In this document: positions 28,975 to 38,450 of the stretch, piece after piece | Layout: the number at the start of each line of letters is the position of its first letter | Position numbering within the stretch: position 1 is the first letter of the stretch | DNA from: Acetobacter sp. | Lineage (GTDB): Bacteria > Pseudomonadota > Alphaproteobacteria > Acetobacterales > Acetobacteraceae | Reading direction: 5' to 3' | DNA: 38,450 nucleotides | Assembly: GCA_012517935.1 (NCBI GenBank) | Contig: JAAYUA010000108.1 | Coordinates: forward strand, 1-38,450 | Notes under the pieces: generated by a model | What the model was told of the DNA's origin: nothing | What the model saw: the letters and a program-made list of their open reading frames with translations, nothing else | Databases searched by the model: none | Program-made: the position numbers and the translations under genes

Positions 28975-29628
28975 TCAGGCGATCCGTTTCATTACCTGAT
29001 CAATTTGGGCACTGACCTCTTCAATCGGTGCCATTCCATCAATCATCACAACTAGATCATGCTGTTCGTAATAAGGCAGAAGAGGCATCGTTTCAGCACG
29101 ATACGACGCGAGACGAGCTATAACAGTCTCACGGTTGTCATCAGGCCGCCGAGTGAACGATTCACTGCCGCAGACATCACACACACCAGGCTTGGCTGTC
29201 GGCCGGAACGTGTCGTGATAGCTGGTTCCGCATTTAGAACAGGAGAATCGACCGGAAATTCGATCTGCCAGTGCCTCTTCATCAACATTCAGCACCAGGA
29301 CAACATCGATCTTGCTGTTCTTGCGCTGCAACATATCATCAAGCGCTTCAGCCTGAGCTACGGTGCGGGGAAAGCCATCAAGGATAAAGCCTTTCGCACA
29401 GTCAGGCTGCTGGATGCGCGACTCCAGCATCGATACGATGACCGAATCGGGTATCAGCTTCCCGGCATCCATCAGCCCTTTTGCTTCACGGCCGATTTCT
29501 GTCCCCGCAGCGACTTCTGCACGCAGCATGTCACCCGTAGATATCTGGGCAATCCCATAACGTCCTTCGAGACGTTTGGACTGTGTGCCCTTACCTGCCC
29601 CTGGTGGACCAAGAAAGATAATATTCAT
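28975..29628 (-). CDS. adk: Adenylate kinase
   Basis: Converts ATP + AMP to 2 ADP; 217 aa, long-LID type. P-loop GPPGAGKGTQ, then STGDMLRAEV, LDGFPRT, and a LID with CSKC and CDVC (two C-x2-C pairs) that should bind zinc. The ATG overlaps the secY stop by four bases (29625-29628), so translation is coupled to secY, as in many bacteria. Confidence 0.97.
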   Translation of the reverse strand: MNIIFLGPPGAGKGTQSKRLEGRYGIAQISTGDMLRAEVAAGTEIGREAKGLMDAGKLIPDSVIVSMLESRIQQPDCAKGFILDGFPRTVAQAEALDDMLQRKNSKIDVVLVLNVDEEALADRISGRFSCSKCGTSYHDTFRPTAKPGVCDVCGSESFTRRPDDNRETVIARLASYRAETMPLLPYYEQHDLVVMIDGMAPIEEVSAQIDQVMKRIA

Positions 29629-30986
29629 CGTCTTACCATCCTTCGGTTGCCCATTTTGCCTCGCGTCCGCCCAATCAGCCCCTGATACTGATGGGCAACC
29701 AGATGTGATTGAATCTGCGTAACCGTATCAATCGTAACCGACACAATAATAATCAGACTGGTGCCGCCAAAATAGAATGGCACGTTATAACGACTGATCA
29801 GGATTTGCGGCAAAAGACAGACAACCACCAGATAACCGGCACCAATTGTCGTCAGACGCGTCAGAATACGATCAAAATAGGTCGCCGTCGAAGCGCCGGG
29901 ACGAACACCGGGGATAAAACCACCCTGCTTACGCAGATTATCTGCGGTTTCTTCCGGATTAAACGTCACGGCAGCATAGAAATAAGAGAAAAACAGGATC
30001 ATCGCTGCATAGAAAAGCATATACAGCGGCTGTCCCTGCCCCAGCGACTGTCCCAGAGAGGACAACCAGCCCGGCATCGACTTGCTGTTCATGAAACCTG
30101 CAATCGTGACCGGAATCAGCAACACCGAAGAAGCAAAAATCGGCGGGATAACGCCAGCCGTATTCACTTTCAGCGGCATATGAGTCGCTTCACCGCCAAA
30201 CATGCGATTGCCCATCTGGCGCTTGGGATACTGGATCACAACACGGCGCTGCGCCTGCTCCATGAACACGATAAACACGATCGTGGCCGCGGCAAGAACA
30301 AGAAAGACCAGCACGAAAAAAGGCGATAACGCCCCTGTGTAGCCAAGCTGGAAGAGACTCGCCAAAGCATGAGGAAGATTCGCGACGATACCCGCAAAAA
30401 TAATCAGCGAAATACCATTGCCCACACCCCGTGAGGTGATCTGCTCTCCAAGCCACATCAGGAACATCGTTCCACCGACCAGTGTGACAACACAGGAGGT
30501 TACAAAAAACATCCCCGGGCTGATAACCGCAGAAGCAGCACCTGTTCCCATGTGTTCCAGACCAACGGCAATTCCATATGCCTGGAAAAGAGCAATACCG
30601 ACCGTCAGGTATCGTGTGTATTGATTTAAACGCTTGCGTCCCTGTTCTCCCTCCTTCTTGAGAGATTCGAGAGACGGGATGGCGGTAGACATCAGCTGAA
30701 TGATGATCGATGCCGAAATATAAGGCATGATATTCAGCGCAAAGCCCGTCATTCGGCCAAGTGCGCCACCACTGAACATGTCAAACATGCCCAAGATACC
30801 GCCCTGATGCTGGGCCATGAGCTGGCCCATGACGGCTGCGTCAACACCCGGAACAGGAATATAAGTTCCCAGACGGTAGATGATCAGCGCAGCAAGAGTG
30901 AACCAGATACGCTTCTTAAGTTCCGTCGCCTTACTGAACGACCGGAAGTTCATGCTGGCTGCCAGTTGTTCCGCGGCGGAAGCCAT
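29625..30986 (-). CDS. secY: Protein translocase subunit SecY
   Basis: Channel of the Sec translocon, 453 aa with 10 transmembrane segments. The start at 30986 is chosen because AAAGGGAT precedes it and the product begins MASAAEQLAASMNF as in alphaproteobacteria; the frame extends 33 codons upstream over the terminator-like hairpin. Plug and family signatures include LGTYIPVPGVD, GRMTGFALNIMPYISASIIIQL, and QYTRYLT, with FNPEETADNLRKQGGFIPG in the last cytoplasmic loop. Confidence 0.97.
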   Translation of the reverse strand: MASAAEQLAASMNFRSFSKATELKKRIWFTLAALIIYRLGTYIPVPGVDAAVMGQLMAQHQGGILGMFDMFSGGALGRMTGFALNIMPYISASIIIQLMSTAIPSLESLKKEGEQGRKRLNQYTRYLTVGIALFQAYGIAVGLEHMGTGAASAVISPGMFFVTSCVVTLVGGTMFLMWLGEQITSRGVGNGISLIIFAGIVANLPHALASLFQLGYTGALSPFFVLVFLVLAAATIVFIVFMEQAQRRVVIQYPKRQMGNRMFGGEATHMPLKVNTAGVIPPIFASSVLLIPVTIAGFMNSKSMPGWLSSLGQSLGQGQPLYMLFYAAMILFFSYFYAAVTFNPEETADNLRKQGGFIPGVRPGASTATYFDRILTRLTTIGAGYLVVVCLLPQILISRYNVPFYFGGTSLIIIVSVTIDTVTQIQSHLVAHQYQGLIGRTRGKMGNRRMVRR

Positions 30987-31001
30987 AAGCCCATCCCTTT
31001 C

Positions 31002-31038
31002 AAAAAAAAAGCAGCGCCGCCGCAAAGCGGGACGCTGC
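31002..31038 (-). terminator. Terminator-like element between rplO and secY
   Basis: GCAGCG (31011-31016) pairs with CGCTGC (31033-31038); inside, CCGC (31020-31023) pairs with GCGG (31027-31030) around loop AAA. On the minus strand an uninterrupted T9 (31010 down to 31002) follows at once, and the secY ribosome site comes 4-6 nt later. By shape this is a complete intrinsic terminator inside the operon. Confidence 0.7.
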
Positions 31039-31120
31039 CACGGCAGAACCTGGATTCTGCAAAACCCGAAAAAGGCAATGGGCACATTCCATCAGACAAT
31101 GCACCCACCCGGGCTGCTAC

Positions 31121-31606
31121 TTAGGAAGCAGGTGTCTCTTCCACAGCAGCGACTGTCACGCGGACAGAACCACCAGCCTTTTCAACAGCAGCAATAGCTG
31201 CTGCCGAAGCGCCAGAAACCTCAACGGTTACAGCACAGGTGATCTCACCCTCGGCCAGCAGACGAATACCAGCATAGCGCCCGCTTCCGACAAGACCCGC
31301 CTTACGAAGAGTCTCTTCCGTCACGGAACCAGCCTGAATTCGGCCTTCTGCGATCGCCTTGTCGAGTGCTCCAAGATTCACAGGAGCATAGACCTTGCGG
31401 AAAATATTTTTGAAGCCGCGCTTAGGCATCCGGCGATACAGCGGAAGCTGACCACCCTCAAACCCGTTCAGAGACACGCCTTCACGCGCCTTCTGACCTT
31501 TTACGCCTCTTCCTGAAGTCTTGCCTTTGCCAGAGCCAATGCCCCGACCAAGACGCTTCTTGCGATAACGAGAACCTTCGTTATCACGTAGCTCATTAAG
31601 GTTCAT
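31121..31606 (-). CDS. rplO: 50S ribosomal protein L15
   Basis: 161 aa. [22 protein letters not shown], the Gly-rich [21 protein letters not shown] and [17 protein letters not shown] are the L15 signatures. One base separates it from rpmD. Confidence 0.97.
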   Translation of the reverse strand: MNLNELRDNEGSRYRKKRLGRGIGSGKGKTSGRGVKGQKAREGVSLNGFEGGQLPLYRRMPKRGFKNIFRKVYAPVNLGALDKAIAEGRIQAGSVTEETLRKAGLVGSGRYAGIRLLAEGEITCAVTVEVSGASAAAIAAVEKAGGSVRVTVAAVEETPAS

Positions 31607-31607
31607 T

Positions 31608-31793
31608 TCAGTCCTCCACCTTCACCAGGTGGGCCACCTTGCGGAGCATTCCGCGGACTGAAGGGGTGTCCTCCAGTTCACGAACACGACCAATCTTGTT
31701 CAGACCCAGACCGATCAGCGTATCCTGCTGACCGGGCTTCTGTCCGTTACCGGATACGATCTGCCGAATGCGAATTGTCTTTTTCTCAGGCAT
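31608..31793 (-). CDS. rpmD: 50S ribosomal protein L30
   Basis: 61 aa, start at 31793 where the product begins [28 protein letters not shown] is the family motif. The frame extends upstream inside rpsE but without family similarity. Its start overlaps the rpsE stop by 8 bp. Confidence 0.94.
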   Translation of the reverse strand: MPEKKTIRIRQIVSGNGQKPGQQDTLIGLGLNKIGRVRELEDTPSVRGMLRKVAHLVKVED

Positions 31794-32358
31794 CGACAAC
31801 CTCCGCAGCCTGCTCACGCTTGCCAAGAATGTCAGAAACCTTCTTGCCACGACGATTTGCAACCGAACGAGGGCTGGCGCATTTCTCAAGTGCAGAGAAA
31901 GTCGCCTTCACCATGTTGTGCGGATTACGAGTTCCAAGAGACTTGGCAACAACATCGTTGATTCCAAGGCTCTCGAACACGGCACGCATCGGTCCACCTG
32001 CGATGATACCCGTTCCGGCATCAGCTGACCGCAGCACAACTTTACCTGCCCCAAAGTGACCTGCCACATCGTGATGCAGCGTACGGCCCTCTTTCATAGG
32101 AACACGGATCATCGTGCGCTTCGCACGTTCCGTTGCCTTACGAATCGCTTCAGGAACTTCACGGGCTTTACCCGATCCATAACCAACCCGACCCTTCTGA
32201 TCACCGACGACAACCAGAGCAGCAAAAGCGAAACGACGTCCACCTTTGACCACTTTGGCAACGCGGTTAATCGTTACCAGCTTATCGACGAGATCATCGC
32301 CTTCGCGATCTCTATCGCGTTCGCGGCCTCTGCCGCCCTCTCTAGGTTCACGTGCCAT
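31786..32358 (-). CDS. rpsE: 30S ribosomal protein S5
   Basis: 190 aa. A charged Arg/Glu/Asp-rich N-terminal extension precedes the double-stranded RNA-binding fold ([34 protein letters not shown]). Later [16 protein letters not shown] is conserved. Lies 15 bp after rplR. Confidence 0.97.
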   Translation of the reverse strand: MAREPREGGRGRERDRDREGDDLVDKLVTINRVAKVVKGGRRFAFAALVVVGDQKGRVGYGSGKAREVPEAIRKATERAKRTMIRVPMKEGRTLHHDVAGHFGAGKVVLRSADAGTGIIAGGPMRAVFESLGINDVVAKSLGTRNPHNMVKATFSALEKCASPRSVANRRGKKVSDILGKREQAAEVVDA

Positions 32359-32373
32359 TGCGCGAGCCTTTCC

Positions 32374-32736
32374 TCAGAAGGAGAGACCGCCCTCGCGGGC
32401 AGCCTCCGCCAGCGCCTTGACGCGCCCATGATAAAGATAGGAACCTCGGTCGAAAACGACTTCGGTCACACCAGCCGCAAGAGCACGTTCGGCAACAAGC
32501 TTGCCTACAGCGCCAGCCGCGTCGCGGGTTGCCCCATTCTGCGTCTGAGCGCGCAAGTCCTTGTCCAGACTGGACGCTGAAGCGACCGTGCGGCCGGCTG
32601 CATCGTCGATGATCTGAGCATAGATGTTCTTGCCTGAACGAAACACCGACAGGCGCGGACGCCCGCCGGCCTTGCGGCGGAGCTGGAAGCGCAGACGCTG
32701 ACGGCGACGCTCCCGCAGATCCTGCTGAGTGCTCAT
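32374..32736 (-). CDS. rplR: 50S ribosomal protein L18
   Basis: 120 aa, binds 5S r[21 protein letters not shown] and [23 protein letters not shown] are the family motifs. The ATG overlaps the rplF stop by one base. Confidence 0.97.
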   Translation of the reverse strand: MSTQQDLRERRRQRLRFQLRRKAGGRPRLSVFRSGKNIYAQIIDDAAGRTVASASSLDKDLRAQTQNGATRDAAGAVGKLVAERALAAGVTEVVFDRGSYLYHGRVKALAEAAREGGLSF

Positions 32737-33269
32737 TACTTCTTCTTACCTTCCTTGCGACGGATGGTCTCGTTACCGTAACGCACACCCTTGCCCTTGT
32801 AGGGCTCCGGCTTGCGGAAATTACGAATATCGAGCGCGACCTGGCCAACACGCTGCTTGTCGATACCCTCGACAACAACAGATGTCGGGCGTGGAGTAGT
32901 GATCTTGATTCCTGCAGGAATCGGATACACCACATCGTGTGAATATCCGAGGTTCAGAACCAGATTGGACCCCTGAACCGCTGCACGGTAACCAGTTCCG
33001 GTGATTTCGAGGGTCTTGGAATACCCTTCGGAAACGCCCTTCACCATCGCCGCAATCAGAGCACGTGTCGTGCCCCACATCATACGTGCCTGAGAAATAG
33101 TGCTCAGAGGCTGAACGCTGACCTTGCCGTCAGAAAGCTCAGTGCTGACCAGCGGGGAAAGAGCCATCTTCAGCTCGCCCAGCTTACCCTTCGTGCTCAG
33201 AACGCCATCAGCAATGCTGACTGTAACGCCGGCCGGAACTTCGACGGGATATTTGCCAACTCGTGACAT
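32736..33269 (-). CDS. rplF: 50S ribosomal protein L6
   Basis: 177 aa. [15 protein letters not shown] opening and [14 protein letters not shown] (RNA-binding signature) near the end. 11 bp after rpsH. Confidence 0.97.
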   Translation of the reverse strand: MSRVGKYPVEVPAGVTVSIADGVLSTKGKLGELKMALSPLVSTELSDGKVSVQPLSTISQARMMWGTTRALIAAMVKGVSEGYSKTLEITGTGYRAAVQGSNLVLNLGYSHDVVYPIPAGIKITTPRPTSVVVEGIDKQRVGQVALDIRNFRKPEPYKGKGVRYGNETIRRKEGKKK

Positions 33270-33280
33270 AATGCCCCTCC

Positions 33281-33679
33281 TTAGAAGACGCGGCAGAGGA
33301 CTTCGCCGCCAACATTGGCAGCGCGGGCCTCCGCGTCAGACAGCACGCCACGAGGCGTGGAAAGGATCGATACACCGAGCCCAGCATAAACGCGTGGCAG
33401 CTCACGGATCTTGGAATATACACGCCGTCCGGGACGGGACACGCGGTGGATTTCCTTGATGACCGGATCGCCATCTGCATATTTCAGCTCGATACGAAGC
33501 TGATGAATGCCTTTACGCAGCTCTTCCTGAGAGAAGCCACGAATGTAGCCTTCACGCTTCAGAGCTTCAAGCACGCTCACGCGCAGCTTGGAGGCCGGTG
33601 CAATACAAGCCGCATGACGCGCACGCTGCGCGTTGCGGATACGGGTGAGCATATCACCCAAAGGATCGGAAAGTGACAT
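33281..33679 (-). CDS. rpsH: 30S ribosomal protein S8
   Basis: 132 aa. [16 protein letters not shown] opening and the C-terminal [20 protein letters not shown] are S8 signatures. S8 represses its operon in E. coli by binding near the rplE start; whether that happens here is not known. 9 bp after rpsN. Confidence 0.97.
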   Translation of the reverse strand: MSLSDPLGDMLTRIRNAQRARHAACIAPASKLRVSVLEALKREGYIRGFSQEELRKGIHQLRIELKYADGDPVIKEIHRVSRPGRRVYSKIRELPRVYAGLGVSILSTPRGVLSDAEARAANVGGEVLCRVF

Positions 33680-33688
33680 CGCCCGCCC

Positions 33689-33994
33689 TTACCAGCTCGC
33701 CTTAACCATACCGGGGATCTGACCACTGGAGGCCAGGTCGCGCAACGCGATACGGCAGAGTTCGAACTTGCGGTAGTTACCGCGTGAACGGCCAGTCAGC
33801 TTGCAACGCAGACGAACGCGAACACGCGATCCGTTGCGCGGAAGCTCAGCCAACTTCAAGGACGCATCAAAGCGGTCTTCAACCGGCAGCGAACGATCCA
33901 TAACAATGTTTTTAAGCGCAAGCCGCTTTGCCTTATCGCGCGCGGCCATACGAGCGCGATTTGCATTGCGGTTGACGGCGGAAATCTTGGCCAT
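33689..33994 (-). CDS. rpsN: 30S ribosomal protein S14, zinc-free type
   Basis: 101 aa, start at 33994 ([13 protein letters not shown]), long form without the zinc CxxC pairs of short S14. [20 protein letters not shown] is the family signature. The open frame goes 18 codons further upstream but without similarity. The 139-bp gap before it carries a perfect hairpin. Confidence 0.96.
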   Translation of the reverse strand: MAKISAVNRNANRARMAARDKAKRLALKNIVMDRSLPVEDRFDASLKLAELPRNGSRVRVRLRCKLTGRSRGNYRKFELCRIALRDLASSGQIPGMVKASW

Positions 33995-34056
33995 GCCTGA
34001 TTCTACCCTCCGGAACCTGCCGGACCATTCCGACGGTTTTCCAAACAAAACTTTAC

Positions 34057-34083
34057 GACACTTCCCGCACGACAGGAAGTGTC
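34057..34083 (-). other. Perfect hairpin in the rplE-rpsN spacer
   Basis: GACACTTCC (34057-34065) pairs perfectly with GGAAGTGTC (34075-34083), loop 9 nt. On the minus strand it is followed by GTAAAGTTTTGTTTGG, a broken T tract, so weak termination or RNA processing is possible. It lies in the middle of a 139-bp gap in an otherwise tight gene run. Confidence 0.6.
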
Positions 34084-34133
34084 TTCAGGATTTTCTGCTT
34101 TATCAGCCGAAAATCACGAAACCTGACGCAGCT

Positions 34134-34703
34134 TCAAGCCGCGAAAGGCAGATCGAACGCTTTCAAGAGCGCTTTCGCTTCAGCATCAGTCTTTGCGCTG
34201 GTGACAAAGATGATGTCCATACCGCGAACCTGATCAACCTTATCATAGTCGATTTCAGGAAACACGATCTGCTCTTTCAGGCCCATAGCAAAGTTACCAC
34301 GACCGTCGAAACCTTTGTTCGCCGGAAGCCCACGAAAATCGCGGATACGTGGCATTGCAATGGTCACCAGACGATCGAGAAACTCGTACATCTGAACGCG
34401 ACGCAGCGTGACTTTGCAACCAATCGGCAGGCCTTCACGAATTTTGAAGCCGGCAATTGCCTTCTTCGCCATCGTCTTGACTGCTTTCTGGCCCGAAATC
34501 AGCGTCATCTCAGCAACCGCTGCATCCAGCTTCTTCTGATCGCCAGCCGCTTCACCAACGCCCATGTTCAGAACGATTTTCTCAAGACGCGGAATCTGCA
34601 TCTCGTTGGTATAGCCGAACTGCTCACGCAGCTTGGCTTTCATTTCGCTCTGATAACGCTGCTGCATGCGCGGAAGAGCGCGAGTCTGTGTTGTATCTGA
34701 CAT
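34134..34703 (-). CDS. rplE: 50S ribosomal protein L5
   Basis: 189 aa, binds 5S r[19 protein letters not shown] and the C-terminal [20 protein letters not shown] are signatures. It has a short N-terminal tail ([12 protein letters not shown]). 11 bp after rplX. Confidence 0.97.
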   Translation of the reverse strand: MSDTTQTRALPRMQQRYQSEMKAKLREQFGYTNEMQIPRLEKIVLNMGVGEAAGDQKKLDAAVAEMTLISGQKAVKTMAKKAIAGFKIREGLPIGCKVTLRRVQMYEFLDRLVTIAMPRIRDFRGLPANKGFDGRGNFAMGLKEQIVFPEIDYDKVDQVRGMDIIFVTSAKTDAEAKALLKAFDLPFAA

Positions 34704-34714
34704 TCCCGCCCCCC

Positions 34715-35035
34715 TCAGCCTTCAATCACTTCGCTGGTTGCTTTGGCAACCCGAACTTTACGCCCGTTTTCCAATACGCGGAACCCGACTTTCGTGGGCT
34801 TGCCGCTTTTCGGATCTACGAGCTTCAGGTTGGAAAGATGCACTGGCGCTTCACGCGCAATAATGCCGCCTTCTTCACCCATACGACCCGCTTTCTTGTG
34901 ATGCTTCGCAACAGCAACACCACGAACGACAGCGCGATTCTCTGACGGAATAACCGACAGAACCTCACCCTGGACGCCACGGGATGAACCCGTGATCACC
35001 AGAACTGTATCGCCCTTTTTAATACGTGCGGCCAT
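34715..35035 (-). CDS. rplX: 50S ribosomal protein L24
   Basis: 106 aa, assembly initiator of the large subunit. [21 protein letters not shown] is the KOW motif. The start overlaps the rplN stop by one base. Confidence 0.96.
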   Translation of the reverse strand: MAARIKKGDTVLVITGSSRGVQGEVLSVIPSENRAVVRGVAVAKHHKKAGRMGEEGGIIAREAPVHLSNLKLVDPKSGKPTKVGFRVLENGRKVRVAKATSEVIEG

Positions 35036-35403
35036 TACAGCACCTCCGGCGCCAGCGAGATGATCTTCATGAACTTGCGCGCACGCAGTTCACGGACCAC
35101 CGGGCCAAAAATACGGGTGCCAATCGGCTCCTGCTGCTTATTGATCAGCACAGCGGCGTTCCGGTCGAACCGGATCGCGCTGCCGTCGGCGCGACGAACC
35201 GGATAGGATGTCCGAACGATGACAGCCTGATGGACGTCACCTTTCTTCACCTTACCACGGGGAATCGCTTCCTTGACGGACACCACGATCACGTCGCCGA
35301 CCGAGGCGGACTTCCTCTTGGAACCGCCCAGCACCTTAATGCACTGCACCCGACGGGCACCGGAATTATCGGCGACCTCAAGGTTGGTCTCGGGATGGAT
35401 CAT
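35035..35403 (-). CDS. rplN: 50S ribosomal protein L14
   Basis: 122 aa. [21 protein letters not shown] opening and [24 protein letters not shown] end match L14. 15 bp after rpsQ. Confidence 0.98.
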   Translation of the reverse strand: MIHPETNLEVADNSGARRVQCIKVLGGSKRKSASVGDVIVVSVKEAIPRGKVKKGDVHQAVIVRTSYPVRRADGSAIRFDRNAAVLINKQQEPIGTRIFGPVVRELRARKFMKIISLAPEVL

Positions 35404-35418
35404 TACCTGGGTCCTTGT

Positions 35419-35691
35419 TTACGCAGCAACGCCTGACGACGAGCCGGCAACGGATTCACCGTTGCGCGAAATCACCGCCCAGGTCTTGCGCTTAGAGATA
35501 GGAGCGCATTCTTCAATGCGAACCGTATCTCCAACCTTGCACTCATTAAGCTCATCATGCGCCGCATATTTCTTCGAACGCCGGATAAACTTCTTATAGA
35601 GCGGATGCATAACACGACGATCGACAAGGACAGTAATTGTCTTGTCCATCTTATCGCTCGTAACGCGCCCGCTGAGGATGCGCTTCGGCAT
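35419..35691 (-). CDS. rpsQ: 30S ribosomal protein S17
   Basis: 90 aa. [21 protein letters not shown] and [18 protein letters not shown] are S17 signatures. The C-terminus ends in a Gly/Ser/Ala tail. 11 bp after rpmC. Confidence 0.97.
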   Translation of the reverse strand: MPKRILSGRVTSDKMDKTITVLVDRRVMHPLYKKFIRRSKKYAAHDELNECKVGDTVRIEECAPISKRKTWAVISRNGESVAGSSSGVAA

Positions 35692-35702
35692 CGCGAACTC
35701 CC

Positions 35703-35909
35703 TTAAACCTTCGCCGCGGCCTGAGCCACGATCGTTTTAATACGGGCGATATCGCGACGCACTGTGCGTACGCGGGCCTGCCCCTCATTCTGTCCGGTCG
35801 CCTGCTGGAACCGCAGATTAAACTGCTCGCGCTTCAGATCGAGCAGAAGCGTCTGCAGTTCATCCGACGTTTTCGCACGCAGATCAGCCGGCTTTAGTGC
35901 CTTGCTCAT
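35703..35909 (-). CDS. rpmC: 50S ribosomal protein L29
   Basis: 68 aa with start at 35909 ([18 protein letters not shown]); LRFQQATGQ and RDIARIKTI are the L29 signatures. The longer frame upstream lies in rplP. One base separates it from rplP. Confidence 0.95.
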   Translation of the reverse strand: MSKALKPADLRAKTSDELQTLLLDLKREQFNLRFQQATGQNEGQARVRTVRRDIARIKTIVAQAAAKV

Positions 35910-35910
35910 C

Positions 35911-36327
35911 TTATGCCTCACCAATACGGGTGATGAACTTGGTCTTGATCGGAAGCTTCGCCGCACCGAGGGCCAGCGCTTCACGCGCGACCTCGGGGGA
36001 GACACCTTCGATCTCGAACAGGATACGACCCGGTTTCACACGGGCTACCCAGTATTCCGGAGATCCCTTGCCCGAGCCCATACGCACTTCTGCAGGCTTT
36101 GTCGAGACCGGAAGATCCGGAAAAATACGAATCCATACACGACCGGCACGCTTCATCGCACGGGTAATAGCCCGACGGGAAGCTTCGATCTGGCGAGCAG
36201 TGATCCGCTCAGGCTCAAGAGCCTTCAGACCGAACGTGCCGAAATTCAGCGCCGTGCCGCCCTTGGCAAGGCCATGGATGCGGCCCTTATGGGCCTTACG
36301 GAACTTAGTCCGCTTCGGAGACAACAT
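35911..36327 (-). CDS. rplP: 50S ribosomal protein L16
   Basis: 138 aa. [19 protein letters not shown] and [26 protein letters not shown] with WVARVKPGR are L16 signatures. 13 bp after rpsC. Confidence 0.98.
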   Translation of the reverse strand: MLSPKRTKFRKAHKGRIHGLAKGGTALNFGTFGLKALEPERITARQIEASRRAITRAMKRAGRVWIRIFPDLPVSTKPAEVRMGSGKGSPEYWVARVKPGRILFEIEGVSPEVAREALALGAAKLPIKTKFITRIGEA

Positions 36328-36340
36328 TGTCCTTTACCCC

Positions 36341-37018
36341 TCAGCGCTGCGGTGCCTGCTCAGCAGCACGACGGTCTTGAGCCATCGGGTCGTGAGCAAG
36401 AATTTCACCCTTGAAGATCCAGACCTTGACGCCACAGGCACCATAGGTCGTCTGAGCCGTGGCAACACCGTAATCAATGTCAGCACGCAGCGTATGCAAC
36501 GGCACGCGACCTTCACGATACCACTCAATACGCGCGATTTCCGCTCCACCCAGGCGACCTGAGCAGTTGATACGGATACCCTGTGCACCAAGACGCATAG
36601 CTGACTGAACAGCACGCTTCATGGCGCGACGGAAAGCAACGCGACGCTCAAGCTGCTGTGCAATGTTTTCAGCAACCAGTGTTGCGTCGATTTCCGGCTT
36701 GCGGATCTCAACGATGTTCAGGGCAACATCAACACCCGCCATGCGGGTCAGCTCCTTGCGGAGCGCATCGATGTCCTGTCCCTTCTTACCGATAACAACA
36801 CCAGGACGTGCAGCATAGATCGTGATGCGCGGCTTCTTCGCCGGGCGTTCGATAACCACGCGGGACACACCTGCACCGGACAGCTTGCGACGCAGGAATG
36901 CACGCAGCTTCAGATCGTCATGCAGCAGACGGGAATAATCCCCGTCAGCATACCAACGGCTGTCCCAGGTACGGTTGATGCCGAGCCGGAGCCCGACCGG
37001 ATTGACTTTATGTCCCAT
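36341..37018 (-). CDS. rpsC: 30S ribosomal protein S3
   Basis: 225 aa. [20 protein letters not shown] opening, KH-domain [18 protein letters not shown], and the C-terminal signature [19 protein letters not shown] with LRADIDYG. Two bases after rplV. Confidence 0.98.
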   Translation of the reverse strand: MGHKVNPVGLRLGINRTWDSRWYADGDYSRLLHDDLKLRAFLRRKLSGAGVSRVVIERPAKKPRITIYAARPGVVIGKKGQDIDALRKELTRMAGVDVALNIVEIRKPEIDATLVAENIAQQLERRVAFRRAMKRAVQSAMRLGAQGIRINCSGRLGGAEIARIEWYREGRVPLHTLRADIDYGVATAQTTYGACGVKVWIFKGEILAHDPMAQDRRAAEQAPQR

Positions 37019-37020
37019 CG

Positions 37021-37434
37021 TCAGGCCGCCTTCTGCTCAGGAGAGGTTTCTGCTGCAGGCGCTTCCGCGCGTTCAGCAACAACGATCTTCAGGTGGCTGA
37101 AGAACTTCTCGACACGTGCAGAACGACCACGGCCACGCGCATGAAAACGACGCATAACAATGGACTTCCCGACCTCGGCCGTTTTCACCACCAGCTGATC
37201 TACATCGAGCTGATGATTGTTTTCGGCGTTTGCGATCGCGCTCTCCAGAGTCTTCTTGACCTGCTGGGCGATCCGACGCTTCGAGAAGGTCAGGGTCGCA
37301 ACAGCCTGGGCAGCGGGTTTATTGCGGATCAGGCCAGCAACAAGGTTCAGCTTGCGCGGACTCACGCGGATATTCCGCGTGATCGCCTGAGCCTCAGTCT
37401 CGCCCAGCGTACGGGGATGCTTCGGCTTGCTCAT
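37021..37434 (-). CDS. rplV: 50S ribosomal protein L22
   Basis: 137 aa, start at 37434 ([16 protein letters not shown]), one base after the rpsS stop. [18 protein letters not shown] and [17 protein letters not shown] are family signatures; an Ala/Glu-rich tail ends the protein. The frame continues 13 codons upstream in rpsS. Confidence 0.97.
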   Translation of the reverse strand: MSKPKHPRTLGETEAQAITRNIRVSPRKLNLVAGLIRNKPAAQAVATLTFSKRRIAQQVKKTLESAIANAENNHQLDVDQLVVKTAEVGKSIVMRRFHARGRGRSARVEKFFSHLKIVVAERAEAPAAETSPEQKAA

Positions 37435-37435
37435 C

Positions 37436-37714
37436 TCAGCCTCGCTTCGACTTCTTGTCCGCGCCGTGCCCATGGAACGTGCGCGTGGGAGAGAATTCGC
37501 CGAACTTATGGCCGACCATATTCTCGGTCACCTGCACTGGCAGGAATTTATGACCGTTATAGACGCCAAAAGTCAGTCCAACGAACTGCGGGAGAATCGT
37601 GGAACGACGTGACCAGATCTTGATCACCTCGTTGCGGCCCGATGCACGGGATGCGTCGGCTTTTTTCAGCAGATACCCGTCCACGAACGGGCCTTTCCAG
37701 ACGGAACGTGCCAT
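37436..37714 (-). CDS. rpsS: 30S ribosomal protein S19
   Basis: 92 aa. [19 protein letters not shown] and the signature [20 protein letters not shown] followed by [12 protein letters not shown] match S19. 12 bp after rplB. Confidence 0.98.
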   Translation of the reverse strand: MARSVWKGPFVDGYLLKKADASRASGRNEVIKIWSRRSTILPQFVGLTFGVYNGHKFLPVQVTENMVGHKFGEFSPTRTFHGHGADKKSKRG

Positions 37715-37726
37715 CTCTTTTGCCCC

Positions 37727-38450
37727 TTACTTGCCGGTCTTCCGGCGACGGATAATCAGACTGTCCGTACGCTTGTTGACCCTGGTCTTGTAACCCTTTG
37801 TCGGCTTGCCCCACGGTGTAACCGGATGACGGCCACCCGATGTGCGGCCTTCACCACCACCATGCGGATGGTCGACCGGGTTCATGACAACACCACGGTT
37901 ATGCGGACGACGTCCCAGCCACCGGGCGCGGCCTGCCTTGCCCATGTGCTGGTTCATGTTGTCCGGATTGGACACGGCACCTACGGTTGCCATGCATTCA
38001 CCACGAACTACACGCAGTTCACCTGACTGCAGACGGATCTGGGCATAACCCGCATCCTTACCGACCAGCTGCGCATACGTGCCAGCTGAACGTGCCAGCT
38101 TACCACCAGCGCCCTGCTTCAGCTCAATGTTATGCACAATCGTACCAACCGGGATTGCAGCCAAAGGCATTGCATTACCAGGTTTGATATCAACGCGTGC
38201 ACCAGCGATGACCGCATCGCCAACACTCAGACGCTGAGGTGCCAGAATATAGGCCAACTCACCATCTTCGTATTTGATCAGTGCAATGAATGCCGTGCGG
38301 TTTGGATCGTATTCCAGACGCTCGACTGTTCCTGCAACATCAAATTTACGACGCTTGAAGTCAACGTAACGATAGGACTGCTTGTGCCCACCACCACGGA
38401 ACCAAGATGTCGTACGACCAGTGTTGTTACGTCCACCGCTCTTGTTTTTA
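37727..38450 (-). CDS. rplB: 50S ribosomal protein L2, N-terminus cut by window edge
   Basis: The frame is open to the window edge (241 codons). It enters with [12 protein letters not shown] and reads [15 protein letters not shown] and [16 protein letters not shown], which are the L2 N-terminal half, so the ATG inside the frame at 38257 is not the start. The C-terminal half has [20 protein letters not shown] with the peptidyl-transferase-region His. About 35 N-terminal residues lie outside. The operon continues beyond the window (rplW, rplD, rplC, rpsJ expected). Confidence 0.96.
   Translation of the reverse strand, partial: KNKSGGRNNTGRTTSWFRGGGHKQSYRYVDFKRRKFDVAGTVERLEYDPNRTAFIALIKYEDGELAYILAPQRLSVGDAVIAGARVDIKPGNAMPLAAIPVGTIVHNIELKQGAGGKLARSAGTYAQLVGKDAGYAQIRLQSGELRVVRGECMATVGAVSNPDNMNQHMGKAGRARWLGRRPHNRGVVMNPVDHPHGGGEGRTSGGRHPVTPWGKPTKGYKTRVNKRTDSLIIRRRKTGK

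Noticed and set aside
37727..38257. ATG-started rplB frame as a complete gene
   Set aside because: The L2 sequence continues in frame beyond 38257 to the window edge, so this ATG is internal.

Overview
The window looks like chromosome from an alphaproteobacterium, most likely an acetic acid bacterium (Acetobacteraceae). This rests on four things: the minus-strand block rpsT-dnaA-dnaN-recF-gyrB, a type-2 ArgC, the absence of rpsD between rpsK and rpoA in the alpha operon, and the general style of the proteins. The genus cannot be fixed by reading alone. No phage, transposon, CRISPR array, tRNA or rRNA was seen.

Left part (1-6.7 kb): a minus-strand iron-uptake unit holds a GTG-started TonB-dependent siderophore receptor followed 5 bp later by a Sel1-repeat gene that runs off the window. 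A near-consensus Fur box lies 70-90 bp upstream of the receptor. Next come argC (-) with a clear terminator, a GabP-like amino-acid permease (+, TTG start), and a YpfJ-type zinc metallopeptidase (-).

Replication and core block (6.7-17.5 kb): on the minus strand, in order of transcription, are mutM, rpsT, dnaA, dnaN, recF and gyrB, with intrinsic terminators after rpsT and gyrB. ubiE, coaBC and dut run divergently from mutM.

Middle (17.5-26.3 kb, mostly plus strand): dut is followed closely by an ABC importer of NitT/TauT type made of one tandem-fused permease and an ATPase with a C-terminal AAA-associated domain. No substrate-binding protein is visible. Next are a two-domain M16 peptidase with a signal peptide, a Gly/Met-rich lipoprotein and a Bcp-type peroxiredoxin. 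Then comes a gene-poor stretch with small minus-strand genes: a UPF0391/DUF1328 membrane peptide, a single-span membrane protein and a doubtful Trp-rich ORF.

Right part (26.3-38.45 kb, all minus): the fused S10-spc-alpha ribosomal operon, from rplB (cut by the window edge) through secY-adk-rpsM-rpsK-rpoA to rplQ, ending in a strong terminator. Most junctions are tight (overlaps or gaps up to about 25 bp). Five gaps of 110-140 bp (rplE-rpsN, rplO-secY, adk-rpsM, rpsM-rpsK, rpsK-rpoA) stand out; most hold perfect hairpins, and the one before secY looks like a full intrinsic terminator. I found no unmistakably new system. The best leads are these structured ribosomal-operon spacers, the orphan ABC importer, and a MutM with a non-canonical zinc finger.
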